Positions 14,044 to 27,106 are shown, numbered from the stretch's first letter. The stretch is 64,000 nucleotides of DNA from Pseudobutyrivibrio xylanivorans (GCF_008935055.1 NZ_CP043028.1:1890501-1954500); one strand, 5' to 3'. A program made the numbers and translations. The notes: a model not told the origin generated them from the letters alone.

Positions 14044-16161
14044 TTATTTAGCGTGATTAGAGATAATCTGCTCCTGAACGTTCTTTGGTACTGGCTCATA
14101 CTTCTCGAAGAACATTGAGTAGTTACCACGACCCTGAGTAGATGAACGAAGCTCTGTTGAGTATCCGAACATCTCTGCAAGTGGAACAAGTGCTCTAACG
14201 ATCTTGCCGCCGCCAAGATCATCCATAGACTGGATCTGACCTCTCTTAGCGTTAAGAGATCCGATTACATCACCCATGTATTCCTCAGGCATAGTAACTT
14301 CAACCTTCATGATAGGCTCAAGAAGTACTGGAGCTGCCTTAGCCATAGCTTCCTTGAAGCACATTGAACCAGCAATGTGGAATGCCATTTCTGATGAATC
14401 GACTTCATGGTAAGAACCATCGTAAACGTCTGCTTCTACACCAAGAACAGGGAATCCGCAAAGGATACCAGCCTTAGCTGCTTCCTCAATACCCTCACCA
14501 ACAGATGGGATGTATTCCTTAGGAATAGCACCACCAACTACTGAAGACTTAAATCTGAATGTTTCCTCAGCGTTAGCATCCATTGGAGTAAATCTAACCT
14601 TACAGTGACCGTACTGTCCACGACCACCTGACTGCTTAGCATATTTGTATTCCTGGTCAACAGGCTTTGTAAATGTCTCTTTGTATGCAACCTGAGGTGC
14701 ACCAACGTTAGCCTCAACCTTGAACTCTCTAAGGAGACGATCAACAATGATCTCAAGGTGAAGCTCACCCATACCAGCGATGATTGTCTGGCCTGTCTCC
14801 TGGTCAGTATGCTGACGGAATGTAGGATCCTCTTCAGCAAGCTTTGCAAGAGCCTCGCCCATCTTCTGCTGTCCAGCCTTAGTCTTAGGCTCGATAGCAA
14901 GCTCGATAACTGGCTCTGGGAATTCCATAGACTCGAGGATTACTGGATGCTGCTCGTCGCAGATTGTATCACCAGTTGTTGTAACCTTAAGACCTACAAC
15001 AGCTGCGATATCACCAGAGTAAACCTTGTCTAACTCTGTACGCTTGTTAGCGTGCATCTGAAGAATACGACCTACACGCTCCTTCTTATCCTTTGTAGCG
15101 TTAAGGCAGTATGAACCTGAGTTCAATGTACCTGAATATACACGGATGAATGCGAGCTTTCCAACGAATGGATCAGCCATAATCTTAAATGCTAAAGCTG
15201 CGAATGGCTCTTCATCTGAAGAGTGCTTCTCAACTGGGTTGCCATCCATATCTACACCCTGGATAGCTGGTACGTCTGTAGGAGCTGGCATGAACTCAAG
15301 GATAGCATCAAGAAGCTTCTGAACACCCTTGTTTCTATATGCAGATCCACAGCATACTGGGATAGCCTTACACTCGCAAGTTGCCTTACGAAGTACAGCC
15401 TTAAGCTCATCAACTGAAGGCTCCTCACCCTCAAGATAAGCCATCATAAGATCATCATCTAACTCACAGATCTTCTCAACGAGCTCTGTGTGATAAAGCT
15501 CAGCATCCTCTGCCATATCAGCTGGGATGTCTGTGATAGAAATATCATCACCCTTATCATCGTTATAGATGTATGCCTTCATCTCGAAAAGATCAATGAT
15601 TCCCTGGAAATCATCTTCCTTACCGATTGGAAGCTGAAGAACGATAGCGTTCTTCTTAAGTCTGTCACGGATCTGATCAACAGCTCCGTAGAAGTTTGCA
15701 CCAAGGATATCCATCTTATTGATGAAAGCCATTCTTGGTACGTTGTATGTGTCAGCCTGTCTCCAAACATTCTCTGACTGTGGCTCAACGCCACCCTTTG
15801 CACAGAAGACACCAACGGCGCCATCAAGTACACGAAGGGAACGCTCAACCTCAACAGTAAAGTCTACGTGGCCTGGTGTATCAATGATATTGATACGGTG
15901 CTCAAGAGCACCCTTCTTAGGCTTGCAGTTTTCCTGCTCAGTCCAGTGACATGTTGTAGCAGCTGAAGTGATTGTGATACCTCTCTCAGCTTCCTGCTCC
16001 ATCCAGTCCATGGTTGCAGTACCTTCATGAGTATCACCAATCTTGTAGTTAACACCAGTATAGTAAAGAATACGCTCTGTAAGTGTAGTCTTTCCGGCAT
16101 CGATATGAGCCATAATACCAATATTTCTGGTACGCTCAAGTGGATATTCTCTTCCTGCCAC
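14044..16161 (-). CDS. fusA: Translation elongation factor G
   Basis: 705 aa, full length. It drives ribosomal translocation using [12 protein letters not shown] (G1), DTPGHVDF (G3) and NKMD (G4) are present, and domains III-V follow, including GGRGQYGH and the C-terminal [27 protein letters not shown] places the start at 16161. It lies 15 bp after rpsG in the classical str operon order. The long open frames on other strands here are shadows of its codon bias. Confidence 0.99.
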   Translation of the reverse strand: MAGREYPLERTRNIGIMAHIDAGKTTLTERILYYTGVNYKIGDTHEGTATMDWMEQEAERGITITSAATTCHWTEQENCKPKKGALEHRINIIDTPGHVDFTVEVERSLRVLDGAVGVFCAKGGVEPQSENVWRQADTYNVPRMAFINKMDILGANFYGAVDQIRDRLKKNAIVLQLPIGKEDDFQGIIDLFEMKAYIYNDDKGDDISITDIPADMAEDAELYHTELVEKICELDDDLMMAYLEGEEPSVDELKAVLRKATCECKAIPVCCGSAYRNKGVQKLLDAILEFMPAPTDVPAIQGVDMDGNPVEKHSSDEEPFAALAFKIMADPFVGKLAFIRVYSGTLNSGSYCLNATKDKKERVGRILQMHANKRTELDKVYSGDIAAVVGLKVTTTGDTICDEQHPVILESMEFPEPVIELAIEPKTKAGQQKMGEALAKLAEEDPTFRQHTDQETGQTIIAGMGELHLEIIVDRLLREFKVEANVGAPQVAYKETFTKPVDQEYKYAKQSGGRGQYGHCKVRFTPMDANAEETFRFKSSVVGGAIPKEYIPSVGEGIEEAAKAGILCGFPVLGVEADVYDGSYHEVDSSEMAFHIAGSMCFKEAMAKAAPVLLEPIMKVEVTMPEEYMGDVIGSLNAKRGQIQSMDDLGGGKIVRALVPLAEMFGYSTELRSSTQGRGNYSMFFEKYEPVPKNVQEQIISNHAK

Positions 16162-16176
16162 TGTTTGTCCCTCCTA

Positions 16177-16647
16177 TTAGAATCTGTAATGAGCAAATGC
16201 CTTGTTAGCTTCTGCCATTCTATGCATTTCTTCTTTTCTCTTAACAGCTGAACCTGTGTTGCCAGCTGCATCCATGATCTCGTTTGCAAGACGCTCTTCC
16301 ATTGTCTTCTCAGTACGTGAACGTGAGAATGTTGTGAGCCATCTGAGGCCAAGGGCCTGACGACGATCTGGTCTAACCTCGATAGGTACCTGATATGTAG
16401 CACCACCGATACGTCTAGCCTTTACCTCAAGTACAGGCATAACGTTGTTCATAGCTTCTTCGAAAACCTCAAGTGCAGGCTTTCCAGTCTTTTCTGCGAC
16501 TCTGTCAAATGCACCATATACAATCTTCTGTGCTACACCCTTCTTACCATCAAGCATGATGTTGTTGATAAGCTTTGTAACAACCTTGCTGTTGTATATA
16601 GGATCTGCCAAAACGTCTCTCTTTTGAGTATGTCCTTTTCTTGGCAC
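16177..16647 (-). CDS. rpsG: 30S ribosomal protein S7
   Basis: 156 aa, standard length. It starts [12 protein letters not shown] and has the conserved [19 protein letters not shown] segment. S7 nucleates assembly of the 3' domain of 16S rRNA. GGAGGGAAGT precedes the ATG. The 153-bp gap to rpsL shows no strong terminator. Confidence 0.98.
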   Translation of the reverse strand: MPRKGHTQKRDVLADPIYNSKVVTKLINNIMLDGKKGVAQKIVYGAFDRVAEKTGKPALEVFEEAMNNVMPVLEVKARRIGGATYQVPIEVRPDRRQALGLRWLTTFSRSRTEKTMEERLANEIMDAAGNTGSAVKRKEEMHRMAEANKAFAHYRF

Positions 16648-16800
16648 GATACTTCCCTCCTTAACTAATTATTTGTTAGATCAACGGTACTCACATTAAT
16701 TACTATGTGTTCATGCAGTATTTATTCCTATGTAAAAAATAAAATACAACATTAACCAAAGTGCATGTGAATTACAATTAATTGGGTAAGACTATTTTAA

Positions 16801-17220
16801 TTACTTACCTGCCTTAGGTCTCTTAGCGCCGTACTTTGAACGTCCCTGCTTGCGGTTAGCAACGCCGGCTGTATCAAGTGTACCTCTGATTACGTGATAA
16901 CGTGTACCTGGTAAATCCTTAACACGACCACCACGAATCAAAACAACGCTATGCTCCTGAAGATTGTGACCCTCGCCTGGAATGTATGATGTTACTTCGA
17001 TTCCGTTTGAAAGACGAACTCTGGCAATCTTTCTAAGAGCTGAGTTAGGCTTCTTAGGTGTAGCTGTCTTAACAGCTGTACAAACACCACGCTTCTGTGG
17101 AGAAGAAGTGTTTGTAGGCTTCTTCTGAAGAGAATTGTAACCTCTCTGAAGTGCTGGTGCTGTAGACTTCTTTACAGATGTCTGACGACCTTTTCTAACT
17201 AGCTGGTTGAATGTTGGCAT
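16801..17220 (-). CDS. rpsL: 30S ribosomal protein S12
   Basis: 139 aa. It carries [11 protein letters not shown] and [14 protein letters not shown], the two loops where streptomycin-resistance changes occur; both conserved lysines are present, so the sequence looks wild type. It sits at the decoding centre of the 30S subunit. AGGAGGTAAAAAAG precedes the ATG. First gene of the str operon, driven by the consensus promoter at 17292-17320. Confidence 0.98.
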   Translation of the reverse strand: MPTFNQLVRKGRQTSVKKSTAPALQRGYNSLQKKPTNTSSPQKRGVCTAVKTATPKKPNSALRKIARVRLSNGIEVTSYIPGEGHNLQEHSVVLIRGGRVKDLPGTRYHVIRGTLDTAGVANRKQGRSKYGAKRPKAGK

Positions 17221-17291
17221 TCTTTTTTACCTCCTAATTTATTTCTCTGCTGGCAAAAAGGCATACTTATCCTATTTGCGCATGCTAGAAC

Positions 17292-17320
17292 ATTATATTT
17301 CCTGTTTTTTGATATGTCAA
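17292..17320 (-). promoter_or_regulatory. Consensus promoter of the rpsL-rpsG-fusA operon
   Basis: Perfect TTGACA (17315-17320), 17-bp spacer, perfect TATAAT (17292-17297) on the minus strand, just after the rpoC terminator. Confidence 0.9.
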
Positions 17321-17338
17321 CCCTTAAATTGTGAAAAA

Positions 17339-17373
17339 ACTAGGGCCAGATTTCTCTAGCCCTAGTCATTATA
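17339..17373 (-). terminator. rpoBC terminator
   Basis: 8-bp perfect stem (ACTAGGGC / GCCCTAGT, 17339-17346 with 17359-17366), then TTTTTT on the minus strand, just after the rpoC stop. It separates rpoBC from the str operon. Confidence 0.88.
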
Positions 17374-17383
17374 TACATATGAA

Positions 17384-20300
17384 TTACTCTTCGATTTCTA
17401 CTAATTCTTCTGAAGCAACTTCCTCAGCGCCCTCAGTATCTTCAACAAAATCCTCTAAAGCTTCCTGCATTGATGCATCAACATCTGTAGAAAGTGGGAT
17501 ATTTGAATATCTCTTCATACCAGTACCAGCTGGGATTAAGCGACCAATGATAACGTTCTCCTTGAGACCGTTAAGTGGATCAACCTTGCCCTTGATAGCT
17601 GCATCTGTAAGTACCTTTGTTGTCTCCTGGAAGGAAGCAGCTGAAAGGAATGAGTTAGTAGCAAGAGCTGCCTTTGTGATACCAAGAAGTTCCTGAGTAC
17701 CTGTTGCAACTTCCTTACCTTCAGCTTCCATCTGCTCATTTGCCTCTTCGAAATCAAGCCAATCAACAAGTGAGCCAGGCATAAATCCTGTATCACCAGC
17801 CTCATCAACTCTGATTCTCTTAAGCATCTGACGGCAAAGTACTTCGATATGCTTATCGTTGATATCAACACCCTGAAGACGGTATACACGCTGAACTTCG
17901 CGGATAAGGTAATCCTGAACAGCTGACTTACCCTTAATAGAAAGGATATCATGTGGGTTTACAGAACCTTCTGTAAGCTCATCACCAGCTTCGATTTCCT
18001 GTCCTGAAAGAACCTTGATACGTGAACCGTAAGGGATGAGGTACTTCTCAACATCACCTGTTGAAGGATTTGTAACAACTACCTCTCTCTTCTTTGTCTT
18101 AGAGTCCTCTTCGATTGTAACAGTACCAGCAATCTCAGAGATGATTGCAAGTCCCTTAGGCTTTCTAGCCTCGAAAAGCTCCTCGACACGAGGAAGACCC
18201 TGTGTAATATCGTTACCAGCAACACCACCAGTATGGAAGGTTCTCATTGTAAGCTGTGTACCAGGCTCACCGATTGACTGTGCAGCGATGATACCAATTG
18301 CTTCACCGACCTGAACAGCACGACCTGATGCCATGTTAGCGCCGTAGCACTTAGCACAAACACCAACGTGTGAGCGGCAGTTAAGTACGTTTCTAATCTT
18401 AACCTTCTTAATTGGGTTGCCGTTTTCGTCAACACCGCGATCAATGATTGCAGCTGCACGCTTTGGTGTAATCATATGATTAGCCTTAACAATCATCTCG
18501 CCCTTAGCATCGTAGATTGAGTAGCATGAGAATCTACCTGTGATACGATCCTTGAGTGACTCGATTTCTTCCTTACCATCCATGAATGCGTATACCCACA
18601 TACCTGGAATCTCACGTCCTGTACCAGCTACACAGTCAGACTCACGGATAATAAGCTCCTGAGCAACGTCAACCATTCGACGTGTCAAGTATCCAGAATC
18701 GGCTGTACGAAGCGCTGTATCAGAAAGACCCTTACGAGCACCATGAGCTGACATGAAATACTCAAGTACATCAAGACCCTCACGGAAGTTTGACTTAATA
18801 GGAAGCTCGATTGTCTTACCTGTTGTATCAGCCATCAAACCACGCATACCAGCAAGCTGCTTGATCTGCTTTTCAGAACCACGGGCACCTGAGTCAGCCA
18901 TCATGAAGATGTTGTTATACTTATCAAGACCATCAAGAAGGTCTCTAGTAAGCTGATCATCAGTTTCCTTCCATGTATCAACTACTTCACGATAACGCTC
19001 TTCTTCTGTGATAAGACCACGCTTATACTGACGAGTAATCTTATCAACTGTCTCCTCGGCGCTAGCAATAAGCTCTGGCTTCTGAGGTGGAACTGTCATA
19101 TCTGAAATAGAAACTGTCATGGCAGCAATTGTTGAGTAGTGGTAACCCATAGCCTTGATGTCATCAAGAACCTCTGCTGTCTTTGTAGCTCCGTGTGTAT
19201 TAATAACCTTTTCAAGAATCTGCTTTAACTGCTTCTTACCAACATGGAAGTCAACTTCAGGTACAAGCTCATTCTCAGGATTTGTACGGTCTACGTAACC
19301 AAGATCCTGTGGAATAATCTCGTTGAAGAGAAGTCTACCAAGTGTTGAAGAAACATCGCCTGTAACTACAGTTCCATCAGCCTTAGTCTTTGAAATACGA
19401 ACTTTAATACGTGCATGCATTGTAAGAGCCTTGTTCTCATATGCGAGAATTGCTTCGTTAAGGTTCTTAAATACCTTACCCTCGCCAAGCTCCTCACGTG
19501 TATCGCCAACAGTAGTACCACGCTCCTGTGTGAGGTAGTAAATACCAAGTACCATATCCTGTGAAGGAACGGCAACAGGACCACCATCTGAAGGCTTCAA
19601 GAGGTTGTTAGGTGAGAGAAGCATGAATCTACACTCAGCCTGTGCCTCCTGTGTAAGTGGAAGGTGAACAGCCATCTGGTCACCATCGAAGTCGGCGTTG
19701 AACGCTGTACATACGAGTGGGTGAAGCTTAATAGCTCTACCTTCTACAAGAATTGGCTCGAAAGCCTGAATTCCAAGACGGTGAAGTGTCGGAGCACGGT
19801 TAAGCATAACTGGATGCTCTTTAATGACATCTTCAAGGATGTCCCAAACCTCTGGCTCAAACTTCTCAACCATCTTCTTAGCGTATTTAATGTTGTGTGC
19901 CATTCCGTTGCCAACAAGCTCCTTCATAACGAAAGGCTTGAAAAGCTCGAGAGCCATCTCCTTTGGAAGACCACACTGATAAATCTTAAGCTCTGGTCCA
20001 ACTACGATAACCGAACGTCCTGAGTAGTCAACACGCTTACCAAGAAGGTTCTGTCTGAATCGTCCTGACTTACCCTTAAGCATGTCTGAAAGTGACTTAA
20101 GAGGTCTGTTACCAGGACCAGTAACTGGACGACCACGTCTACCGTTATCGATAAGAGCATCAACAGCTTCCTGAAGCATACGCTTTTCGTTACGTACGAT
20201 GATATCAGGAGCACCAAGCTCTAATAATCTACGGAGACGGTTATTTCTATTAATGATACGACGATATAAGTCGTTCAAATCAGATGTAGCAAAACGGCCA

Positions 20301-21058
20301 CCATCAAGCTGTACCATTGGACGAAGATCTGGTGGAATAACAGGGATAACTGTCATAATCATCCACTCAGGTCTGTTTCCTGACTCGCGGAATGCCTCAA
20401 CAACCTCAAGTCTCTTAATGATACGTGAACGCTTCTGGCCTGTAGCGTTATCTAATTCAATCTGAAGTCTTGTAGCTTCCTCATCGAGATCGATATCTCT
20501 GAGGAGCTCCTGAATAGCTTCAGCACCCATTCCTACTCTGAAGCTGCTACCATACTGCTCTCTAGCCTCCTGGTACTCAGCCTCTGTAAGAACCTGCTTG
20601 TACATAAGAGCTGTCTCACCTGCATCAAGTACGATGTATGATGCAAAGTAGAGAACTTTCTCTAATGTCTTTGGTGAAAGATCAAGAATAAGTCCCATAC
20701 GTGAAGGAATACCCTTGAAATACCAAATATGTGAAACTGGTGCAGCGAGCTCGATGTGACCCATACGCTCACGACGAACTGATGCCTTTGTGATTTCAAC
20801 ACCACAACGATCACAAACTACACCCTTATAACGAATCTTCTTGTACTTTCCGCAGTGACATTCCCAGTCCTTGCTAGGTCCAAAAATCTTCTCGCAGAAA
20901 AGACCATCCTTTTCAGGCTTCAGTGTACGATAATTAATTGTCTCAGGCTTCTTAACCTCGCCTCGAGACCACTGTCTGATCTTCTCAGGTGATGCCAATC
21001 CAATCTGTATTGCGTCAAATGCTATTGGTTGATATGTCGCTTCTTTATTCTCTGGCAT
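17384..21058 (-). CDS. rpoC: RNA polymerase subunit beta'
   Basis: 1224 aa. The zinc-ribbon cysteines ([20 protein letters not shown]) lie near residues 68-90, the catalytic magnesium loop [12 protein letters not shown] near 455, and the second zinc site [13 protein letters not shown] near 880. The C-terminal acidic tail is typical for clostridial relatives. It forms the catalytic centre of RNA polymerase with RpoB, which ends 19 bp upstream on the same strand. GGGAGC lies close to the ATG. Confidence 0.99.
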   Translation of the reverse strand: MPENKEATYQPIAFDAIQIGLASPEKIRQWSRGEVKKPETINYRTLKPEKDGLFCEKIFGPSKDWECHCGKYKKIRYKGVVCDRCGVEITKASVRRERMGHIELAAPVSHIWYFKGIPSRMGLILDLSPKTLEKVLYFASYIVLDAGETALMYKQVLTEAEYQEAREQYGSSFRVGMGAEAIQELLRDIDLDEEATRLQIELDNATGQKRSRIIKRLEVVEAFRESGNRPEWMIMTVIPVIPPDLRPMVQLDGGRFATSDLNDLYRRIINRNNRLRRLLELGAPDIIVRNEKRMLQEAVDALIDNGRRGRPVTGPGNRPLKSLSDMLKGKSGRFRQNLLGKRVDYSGRSVIVVGPELKIYQCGLPKEMALELFKPFVMKELVGNGMAHNIKYAKKMVEKFEPEVWDILEDVIKEHPVMLNRAPTLHRLGIQAFEPILVEGRAIKLHPLVCTAFNADFDGDQMAVHLPLTQEAQAECRFMLLSPNNLLKPSDGGPVAVPSQDMVLGIYYLTQERGTTVGDTREELGEGKVFKNLNEAILAYENKALTMHARIKVRISKTKADGTVVTGDVSSTLGRLLFNEIIPQDLGYVDRTNPENELVPEVDFHVGKKQLKQILEKVINTHGATKTAEVLDDIKAMGYHYSTIAAMTVSISDMTVPPQKPELIASAEETVDKITRQYKRGLITEEERYREVVDTWKETDDQLTRDLLDGLDKYNNIFMMADSGARGSEKQIKQLAGMRGLMADTTGKTIELPIKSNFREGLDVLEYFMSAHGARKGLSDTALRTADSGYLTRRMVDVAQELIIRESDCVAGTGREIPGMWVYAFMDGKEEIESLKDRITGRFSCYSIYDAKGEMIVKANHMITPKRAAAIIDRGVDENGNPIKKVKIRNVLNCRSHVGVCAKCYGANMASGRAVQVGEAIGIIAAQSIGEPGTQLTMRTFHTGGVAGNDITQGLPRVEELFEARKPKGLAIISEIAGTVTIEEDSKTKKREVVVTNPSTGDVEKYLIPYGSRIKVLSGQEIEAGDELTEGSVNPHDILSIKGKSAVQDYLIREVQRVYRLQGVDINDKHIEVLCRQMLKRIRVDEAGDTGFMPGSLVDWLDFEEANEQMEAEGKEVATGTQELLGITKAALATNSFLSAASFQETTKVLTDAAIKGKVDPLNGLKENVIIGRLIPAGTGMKRYSNIPLSTDVDASMQEALEDFVEDTEGAEEVASEELVEIEE

Positions 21059-21077
21059 TTTGTAGCTCCCTTCCTAA

Positions 21078-24000
21078 TTATTCCTCATCAAAATCTTCTG
21101 GTATATCAGAAAAATCGTCTTCTTCATCTTCGAAAACTTCATCTTCGTCATCTACAAGCTCGCCCTCAGCATCGAAAGTCTTCTTTGAGAAGCCTGCCTG
21201 TGCAAATGAGCTGTCATCCTCGAAAGCGAAGTTTCTATCGCTACCAGCGATAATTGCGTTGAGGTCTGTATTTCCATATTCACTTGTCTCCATGAGTTCA
21301 ACTTCTTCACGGTTCTCATCAAGAACACGTACGTCAAGACCAAGTGACTGTAATTCCTTAAGTAATACCTTGAATGACTCAGGGATACCTGGCTCAGGGA
21401 TATTCTCACCCTTGATAATTGCCTCGTATGTCTTAACACGTCCGATAACATCATCGGATTTCATTGTAAGGATTTCCTGAAGTGTGTATGATGCACCATA
21501 AGCCTCAAGAGCCCAAACTTCCATCTCTCCGAAACGCTGTCCACCGAACTGAGCCTTACCACCAAGTGGCTGCTGAGTTACAAGTGAGTAAGGACCTGTT
21601 GAACGAGCATGGATCTTATCATCTACAAGGTGGTGAAGCTTCAGGTAGTGCATGTGACCGATTGTAACTGGACCATCAAATGGCTCACCTGTACGTCCAT
21701 CGCGAAGCTGAACCTTACCATCTCTAGAAATAGGAACACCCTTCCAAAGAGCTCTATGAGCACGGTTAGTAGATAAGTATTCCATAACATCCTCGCGAAG
21801 TACGTCAACATACTTATCGTAGAATGTCTCCTCACCGTTCTCAGCCTCTTCCTTATCAAATGGCATATTTACATAGTCATTTGCAAGCTCAAGAGTATCC
21901 TGGATATCAATTTCCTTTGCACCATCAAATACTGGTGTCTCAATGTCAAAGCCAAGAGCCTTTGCAGCAAGTGAAAGGTGAATCTCAAGGACCTGACCAA
22001 TGTTCATACGTGAAGGTACGCCCAATGGGTTAAGTACGATATCAAGTGGACGACCGTTTGGAAGATATGGCATATCTTCTACTGGAAGCACGCGGGAAAC
22101 TACACCCTTGTTACCGTGACGACCGGCCATCTTATCACCTACACCAATCTTTCTCTTCTGAGCGATGTAGATACGAACTGACTTATTAACACCTGGAGAA
22201 AGCTCATCGCCATTCTCACGAGTAAATACCTTAGCATCAACAACGATACCATATGCTCCGTGTGGTACACGAAGTGAAGTATCACGAACCTCTCTTGCCT
22301 TCTCACCGAAGATTGCAAGAAGAAGTCTCTCTTCTGGAGTACGCTCTGTCTCTCCCTTAGGTGTAACCTTACCAACAAGGATATCACCTGCACGAACCTC
22401 AGCACCGATACGGATGATACCGCTCTCATCAAGATCCTTAAGAGCATCATCACCAACACCAGCTACATCACGAGTGATTTCCTCTGGTCCGAGCTTTGTA
22501 TCACGAGCATCAATCTCGTACTCTTCAATATGAATAGATGTGTAAACATCATCCTGAACGAGGCGCTCTGAAAGAAGAACAGCATCCTCGTAGTTGTAAC
22601 CTTCCCATGTCATGAAACCGATAAGCGGGTTCTTTCCAAGGGCAAGCTCACCATTCTTTGTAGAAGGACCATCAGCGATAACCTCGCCAGCCTCTACATG
22701 ATCGCCCTTGAATACGATTGGGCGTTGGTTATAGCAGTTAGACTGGTTAGAACGTGTAAACTTGAAGAGTGTGTACTCATCACGTGTACCATCCTCGTCA
22801 GCCTTAACAATAATTCTATTTGTCTCAGACATCTCAACGATACCTGCGCGCTTAGCAACAACGCAGACACCTGAATCGACAGCTGTCTTAGGTTCCATAC
22901 CTGTACCAACAACTGGTGCTTCTGTAGTAAGAAGTGGAACGGCCTGACGCTGCATGTTTGATCCCATGAGGGCACGTGTAGGGTCATCGTTCTGAAGGAA
23001 TGGAATTGAAGCAGTAGCAACTGAGAATACCATCTTAGGAGATACGTCCATGTAATCAAACATCTTCTTATCGTACTCCTGTGTCTCCTCGCGGAAACGA
23101 CCAGATACGTTCTTTCTCATAAAGTGGCCTTCCTCGTCAAGCTTGACGTTGGCCTGTGCTACGTGGTAGTTATCCTCTTCATCAGCAGTCATGTATACTA
23201 CTTCATCTGTTACACGAGGATTCTCTGGATCTTCTTTATCAATACGTCTGTATGGTGCCTCGACAAAACCATACTCATTGATACGCGCATAGCTAGCAAG
23301 AGAGTTGATAAGACCGATGTTTGGTCCTTCAGGTGTCTCGATAGGGCACATACGTCCATAGTGAGAATAGTGAACGTCTCGAACCTCGAATCCGGCACGG
23401 TCTCGTGAAAGACCACCAGGACCAAGTGCTGAAAGACGTCTCTTATGTGTCAACTCTGAAAGAGGGTTGTTCTGATCCATAAACTGTGACAACTGTGATG
23501 AACCAAAGAACTCTTTGATTGCAGCTGTAACAGGCTTAATATTGATGAGGTTCTGTGGAGAAATATCCTCTACATCACGTGTAGTCATACGCTCACGTAC
23601 AACCTTCTCAAGACGTGAAAGACCAATTCTATACTGGTTCTGTAACAACTCACCAACTGCACGAATACGACGGTTACCAAGGTGATCGATATCATCATCC
23701 TTACCAATGCCGTACTCAAGGTGCATATTGTAATTGATAGATGCAAATACATCCTCAACAGTAATGTGCTTTGGAATCAAATCAGCTACTGAACGAGCAA
23801 TAGCATCCTCGATATCTTCCTGTGTAGAATTCTCTTCAAGAATTCTCTCAAGAACTGGGTAGTAAACGAGCTCTGTAATGCCAAGAGCCTTTGCATCACA
23901 ATTAACAAACTTTGTGATGTCTACCATCATATTAGAAAGAACCTTTACATTGCGAGACTCTGTCTGAATGAACACGTGAGTAGCTGCAGCATTCTGGATA

Positions 24001-24983
24001 GCATCAGCCATCTCAAGTGTAATCTTGTCACCAGCCTTAGCGATAATCTCGCCTGTTGTAACATCAACAACATCCTCTGCAAGAGTATGACCTGTGATAC
24101 GGTTTCTGAGCATAAGCTTCTTATTGAACTTATAACGGCCAACCTTTGCAAGGTCATAACGACGTGGATCGAAGAACATACCATGGATAAGTGACTCTGC
24201 ACTATCCTTAGCGAGAGGCTCACCTGGACGAAGTCTACGATAGAGCTCTAAAAGACCTCCTTCATAGCTACCCTGTGGGTTCTTCTCTGTAATAGCTGGA
24301 TCCTTTGCAAATGTAGCAAGAATCTTTGGCTCTTCACCAAATACATCAATAATCTCCTGGTTTGTACCTAAACCGAGAGCACGAATAAGAACTGTAACAG
24401 GAACCTTTCTGTTACGGTCTACACGTACATAGAAAACGTCATTGGAGTCTGTCTCATATTCAAGCCATGCACCACGGTTAGGAATAACTGTACAAGAGTA
24501 AAGCTCCTTACCGATTTTATCGTGACCGATTGCATAATAGATACCAGGTGAACGAACGAGCTGAGAAACGATAACACGCTCTGCTCCGTTAATTACAAAT
24601 GTGCCTGTGTCTGTCATAAGTGGTAAATCACCCATGAAAATCTCGTGCTCCTGCATGTCGCCGGATTCCTTATTAACAAGGCGCACTTTTACCTTTAAAG
24701 GTGCTGCGTATGTTGCATCTCTTTCCTTGCACTGTGGGATTGTATACTTCACCTCATCCTTGCACAGTGTAAAGTCAACAAAATGCAATTCAAGCTGGTT
24801 ACCCCTATCCTGGATAGGTGAGATATCTGCGAATGCTTCTTTTAATCCGTCCTTAACGAACCAGTCGTAACTGTCCTTCTGGACCTCGATTAAATTAGGC
24901 ATCTCAAGTACCTCTTTTTGTCTCGAGTAACTCATACGCAAGTTCTTTCCAGCTTTCACTGGACGTATTCTGTTTTTCTCCAT
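21078..24983 (-). CDS. rpoB: RNA polymerase subunit beta
   Basis: 1301 aa from the ATG at 24983, chosen because AGGTGG lies 7 nt upstream; an in-frame ATG at 25001 has no binding site. The rifampicin region ([20 protein letters not shown], then LSALGPGG) is wild type at the usual resistance positions. The conserved [12 protein letters not shown] is present near residue 950. The C-terminal tail after residue 1230 is long and very acidic, as in Lachnospiraceae. Expressed from a promoter in the gap after rplL. Confidence 0.98.
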   Translation of the reverse strand: MEKNRIRPVKAGKNLRMSYSRQKEVLEMPNLIEVQKDSYDWFVKDGLKEAFADISPIQDRGNQLELHFVDFTLCKDEVKYTIPQCKERDATYAAPLKVKVRLVNKESGDMQEHEIFMGDLPLMTDTGTFVINGAERVIVSQLVRSPGIYYAIGHDKIGKELYSCTVIPNRGAWLEYETDSNDVFYVRVDRNRKVPVTVLIRALGLGTNQEIIDVFGEEPKILATFAKDPAITEKNPQGSYEGGLLELYRRLRPGEPLAKDSAESLIHGMFFDPRRYDLAKVGRYKFNKKLMLRNRITGHTLAEDVVDVTTGEIIAKAGDKITLEMADAIQNAAATHVFIQTESRNVKVLSNMMVDITKFVNCDAKALGITELVYYPVLERILEENSTQEDIEDAIARSVADLIPKHITVEDVFASINYNMHLEYGIGKDDDIDHLGNRRIRAVGELLQNQYRIGLSRLEKVVRERMTTRDVEDISPQNLINIKPVTAAIKEFFGSSQLSQFMDQNNPLSELTHKRRLSALGPGGLSRDRAGFEVRDVHYSHYGRMCPIETPEGPNIGLINSLASYARINEYGFVEAPYRRIDKEDPENPRVTDEVVYMTADEEDNYHVAQANVKLDEEGHFMRKNVSGRFREETQEYDKKMFDYMDVSPKMVFSVATASIPFLQNDDPTRALMGSNMQRQAVPLLTTEAPVVGTGMEPKTAVDSGVCVVAKRAGIVEMSETNRIIVKADEDGTRDEYTLFKFTRSNQSNCYNQRPIVFKGDHVEAGEVIADGPSTKNGELALGKNPLIGFMTWEGYNYEDAVLLSERLVQDDVYTSIHIEEYEIDARDTKLGPEEITRDVAGVGDDALKDLDESGIIRIGAEVRAGDILVGKVTPKGETERTPEERLLLAIFGEKAREVRDTSLRVPHGAYGIVVDAKVFTRENGDELSPGVNKSVRIYIAQKRKIGVGDKMAGRHGNKGVVSRVLPVEDMPYLPNGRPLDIVLNPLGVPSRMNIGQVLEIHLSLAAKALGFDIETPVFDGAKEIDIQDTLELANDYVNMPFDKEEAENGEETFYDKYVDVLREDVMEYLSTNRAHRALWKGVPISRDGKVQLRDGRTGEPFDGPVTIGHMHYLKLHHLVDDKIHARSTGPYSLVTQQPLGGKAQFGGQRFGEMEVWALEAYGASYTLQEILTMKSDDVIGRVKTYEAIIKGENIPEPGIPESFKVLLKELQSLGLDVRVLDENREEVELMETSEYGNTDLNAIIAGSDRNFAFEDDSSFAQAGFSKKTFDAEGELVDDEDEVFEDEEDDFSDIPEDFDEE

Positions 24984-25082
24984 TGACGTTCCACCTCTCA
25001 TTTTTATAGTTAAATTTGGATATATCTTTTAAAGAAATGTGTCCCTTGTAATGCCCATGAAAAAAGGCATAGCAATGCACAC

Positions 25083-25135
25083 TGCACCATAATAGTGCAA
25101 ACTACATTCTATGCCAAAAGCAATAGTAAAGTCAA
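25083..25135 (-). promoter_or_regulatory. rpoBC promoter and leader hairpin
   Basis: TTGACT (25130-25135), 18-bp spacer, TAGAAT (25106-25111) on the minus strand. The early transcript would contain TGCAC-TATTATG-GTGCA (25083-25099), a 5-bp hairpin. A larger inverted repeat (25065-25071 with 25109-25115) overlaps the -10, so its full stem would not be transcribed. Confidence 0.65.
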
Positions 25136-25166
25136 GAAAAATCTTGTATTTATTTAAAAGCAAAAA

Positions 25167-25193
25167 TTGGCAGGTTCTTTACGAACCTGCCAA
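25167..25193 (-). terminator. rplJL terminator
   Basis: Perfect 11-bp stem (TTGGCAGGTTC / GAACCTGCCAA), 5-nt loop, then TTTTTG on the minus strand, about 20 bp after the rplL stop. Confidence 0.88.
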
Positions 25194-25213
25194 TAAATAA
25201 TTCAGAACAATTC

Positions 25214-25588
25214 TTACTTAAGAGTAACCTTTGCACCGATCTCCTCAAGCTGAGCCTTGATTGACTCTGCTGTAGCCTTGTCAGCTGCTTCCTTGATGAG
25301 CTTAGGAGCGCCATCAACGAGCTCCTTAGCTTCCTTAAGACCAAGGCCAGTTGCCTCACGAACAACCTTGATAACCTTAACCTTCTCAGAACCTACTTCT
25401 GTAAGCTCTACGTCGAACTCATCCTTCTCCTCAGCTGCTGCTGCATCGCCAGCTGCTGCTGCAACTACAACGCCTGCTGCTGCAGAAACGCCGAACTCTT
25501 CCTCACATGCCTTTACAAGGTCATTTAACTCTAATACGCTAAGCTCTTTAATAGCTGCGATAAACTCTTCTGTTGTCATCTTTGCCAT
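25214..25588 (-). CDS. rplL: 50S ribosomal protein L7/L12
   Basis: 124 aa. It has the N-terminal dimerisation helix ([15 protein letters not shown]), an Ala-rich hinge (residues 36-52) and the C-terminal factor-binding domain ([18 protein letters not shown]). It forms the ribosomal stalk with L10 and recruits the GTPases encoded nearby. GGAGG precedes the ATG. The strong base bias gives long overlapping false frames. Confidence 0.98.
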   Translation of the reverse strand: MAKMTTEEFIAAIKELSVLELNDLVKACEEEFGVSAAAGVVVAAAAGDAAAAEEKDEFDVELTEVGSEKVKVIKVVREATGLGLKEAKELVDGAPKLIKEAADKATAESIKAQLEEIGAKVTLK

Positions 25589-25642
25589 GATTATTTTCCT
25601 CCATTAAAAATATAAATCAATTAAATTGGTATGAGTAATAAA

Positions 25643-26197
25643 TTACTCTGCTGGAGCCTCAGCTGGCTCCTCTGCTGGTGCCTCTGCCTCTGCTGCAGGA
25701 GCCTCTGTAGATGCACCACCCTGCTCTGCGATCTGGTTGAGAACACGAGCGAAGTTTGTGATTGGTGACTGTAAGCTTCCAAGTAACTTTGAAAGAAGTT
25801 CCTCTCTGCTTGGTACTGCTGCAACTGCCTGCATTCCCTTTGCATCATAGAAAGTTCCCTCAACAACACCAGCCTTGATCTCAAGGTTCTGTGCTGTCTT
25901 ACCAAACTTAGCAAGAATTCTTGCTGGAGCTGTAGCGTCATCCTTTGAAACAGCGATTGCGCTAGGTCCTTCAAGAACTTCGTCAAGGGCTGCAAAGTCA
26001 GTTCCTTCGAAAGCGCGCTTCATAAGTGTGTTCTTGTAAACCTTATATGTAACGCCTGCTTCACGAAGCTGCTTACGTAACTGTGTGTCTTCTGCAACTG
26101 TAAGTCCACGAGCATCAACAACTACAACTGAAGCTGCATCTTTAACCTGTGCTGAAATCTCGTCAACGATTGGCTGCTTTAATTCAACTTTTGCCAC
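25643..26197 (-). CDS. rplJ: 50S ribosomal protein L10
   Basis: 184 aa. The N-terminal rRNA-binding domain (VVVDARGLTVAEDTQLRKQL; KNTLMKRAFEG) precedes L12-binding helices, with a Glu/Ala/Pro-rich tail that is longer than in many species. It is the stalk base and the autogenous regulator that binds the L10 leader just upstream. AAGGAGG lies 8 nt before the ATG. Confidence 0.97.
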   Translation of the reverse strand: MAKVELKQPIVDEISAQVKDAASVVVVDARGLTVAEDTQLRKQLREAGVTYKVYKNTLMKRAFEGTDFAALDEVLEGPSAIAVSKDDATAPARILAKFGKTAQNLEIKAGVVEGTFYDAKGMQAVAAVPSREELLSKLLGSLQSPITNFARVLNQIAEQGGASTEAPAAEAEAPAEEPAEAPAE

Positions 26198-26258
26198 GAA
26201 TTTTTCCTCCTTATAAATTTCTTGTGTTGCTTATATGAGGATTTATTCATCTAAAAAA

Positions 26259-26371
26259 ATCCCCTGTATCCAAAGACACAGGGGATAAGTAATCGATAAA
26301 TACTTAATCGTCCTCGGCTGGTAGAGATAACTCTTTACGGCTTGCGCCACCTGCTGTCTTCGGCAACAACT
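26259..26371 (-). ncRNA. L10 leader with attenuator
   Basis: About 113 nt between the rplJ promoter and gene. The segment GCCGAAGACAGCAGGTG (about 26350-26366) and the following paired arms match the ribosomal protein L10 leader, where L10(L12)4 binds to repress. A perfect stem ATCCCCTGTGTC / GACACAGGGGAT type (26259-26286) followed by TTTTTTT is the terminator half. Confidence 0.85.
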
Positions 26372-26377
26372 TTGTGC

Positions 26378-26407
26378 ATTATATCATTATGTATATTGGA
26401 TTGTCAA
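26378..26407 (-). promoter_or_regulatory. Promoter of rplJ-rplL
   Basis: TTGACA (26402-26407), 18-bp spacer, TATAAT (26378-26383) on the minus strand, placing the start near 26371 at the beginning of the L10 leader. Confidence 0.85.
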
Positions 26408-26410
26408 CAA

Positions 26411-27106
26411 TTAGTTTGAAACCTTTGCAACATTAAGCTTAACGCCAGGTCCCATTGTAGGAGCAAGTGAAATGCTCTTAATGTACTGACCCTTTAAGCT
26501 TGATGGCTTAGCCTTGTTGATTGCATCCATAAGAGTCTGGAAGTTGTCCGCTAACTGCTCCTCTGAGAAAGAAGCCTTTCCGATAGGTACATGGATAATG
26601 TTTGTCTTATCAAGTCTATACTCAATCTTACCTGCCTTGATTTCCTCAACAGCCTTAGCAACATCCATAGTAACTGTACCAGCCTTTGGGTTTGGCATTA
26701 ATCCTCTAGGTCCAAGTACACGACCAAGACGACCAACAACACCCATCATGTCTGGAGTAGCAACTACTGAATCGAACTCAGCCCAACCTTCGTTCTGGAT
26801 CTTTGGGATAAGCTCCTCGCCGCCAACGAAATCAGCACCAGCAGCCTGAGCCTCGTCAAGCTTAGCACCCTTAGCGAATACTAAAACTCGTACTGTCTTA
26901 CCTGTTCCGTGTGGAAGTACAACAGCACCACGGATCTGCTGCTCTGCGTGACGTCCGTCACAACCAGTTCTGATATGAGCCTCAATTGTCTCATCAAATT
27001 TTGCAGTAGCATTCTTCTTTACCTGAGAGATTGCTTCTGCTGGATCGTATGCAACTGACTTATCGTATGACTGTGCAGCTGCAACGTATTTCTTTCCTCT
27101 TTTCAT
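26411..27106 (-). CDS. rplA: 50S ribosomal protein L1
   Basis: 231 aa, standard length. The conserved [12 protein letters not shown] and [11 protein letters not shown] segments are present. L1 forms the mobile stalk near the E site and in many bacteria represses the rplKA message. AGGAGGTAAAC precedes the ATG. It follows rplK by about 80 bp. Confidence 0.98.
   Translation of the reverse strand: MKRGKKYVAAAQSYDKSVAYDPAEAISQVKKNATAKFDETIEAHIRTGCDGRHAEQQIRGAVVLPHGTGKTVRVLVFAKGAKLDEAQAAGADFVGGEELIPKIQNEGWAEFDSVVATPDMMGVVGRLGRVLGPRGLMPNPKAGTVTMDVAKAVEEIKAGKIEYRLDKTNIIHVPIGKASFSEEQLADNFQTLMDAINKAKPSSLKGQYIKSISLAPTMGPGVKLNVAKVSN

Noticed and set aside
16801..17220. Possible streptomycin-resistance change in rpsL
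   Set aside because: Both key lysines (in TPKKPNS and RVKDLPG) are present.
23380..23530. Possible rifampicin-resistance substitution in rpoB
   Set aside because: All commonly changed residues in the resistance cluster (Q, D, H, S) are wild type.
25065..25115. Attenuator terminator in the rpoB leader (GGCATAG/CTATGCC plus T-run)
   Set aside because: One arm overlaps the predicted -10 box, so the full stem would not be in the transcript.
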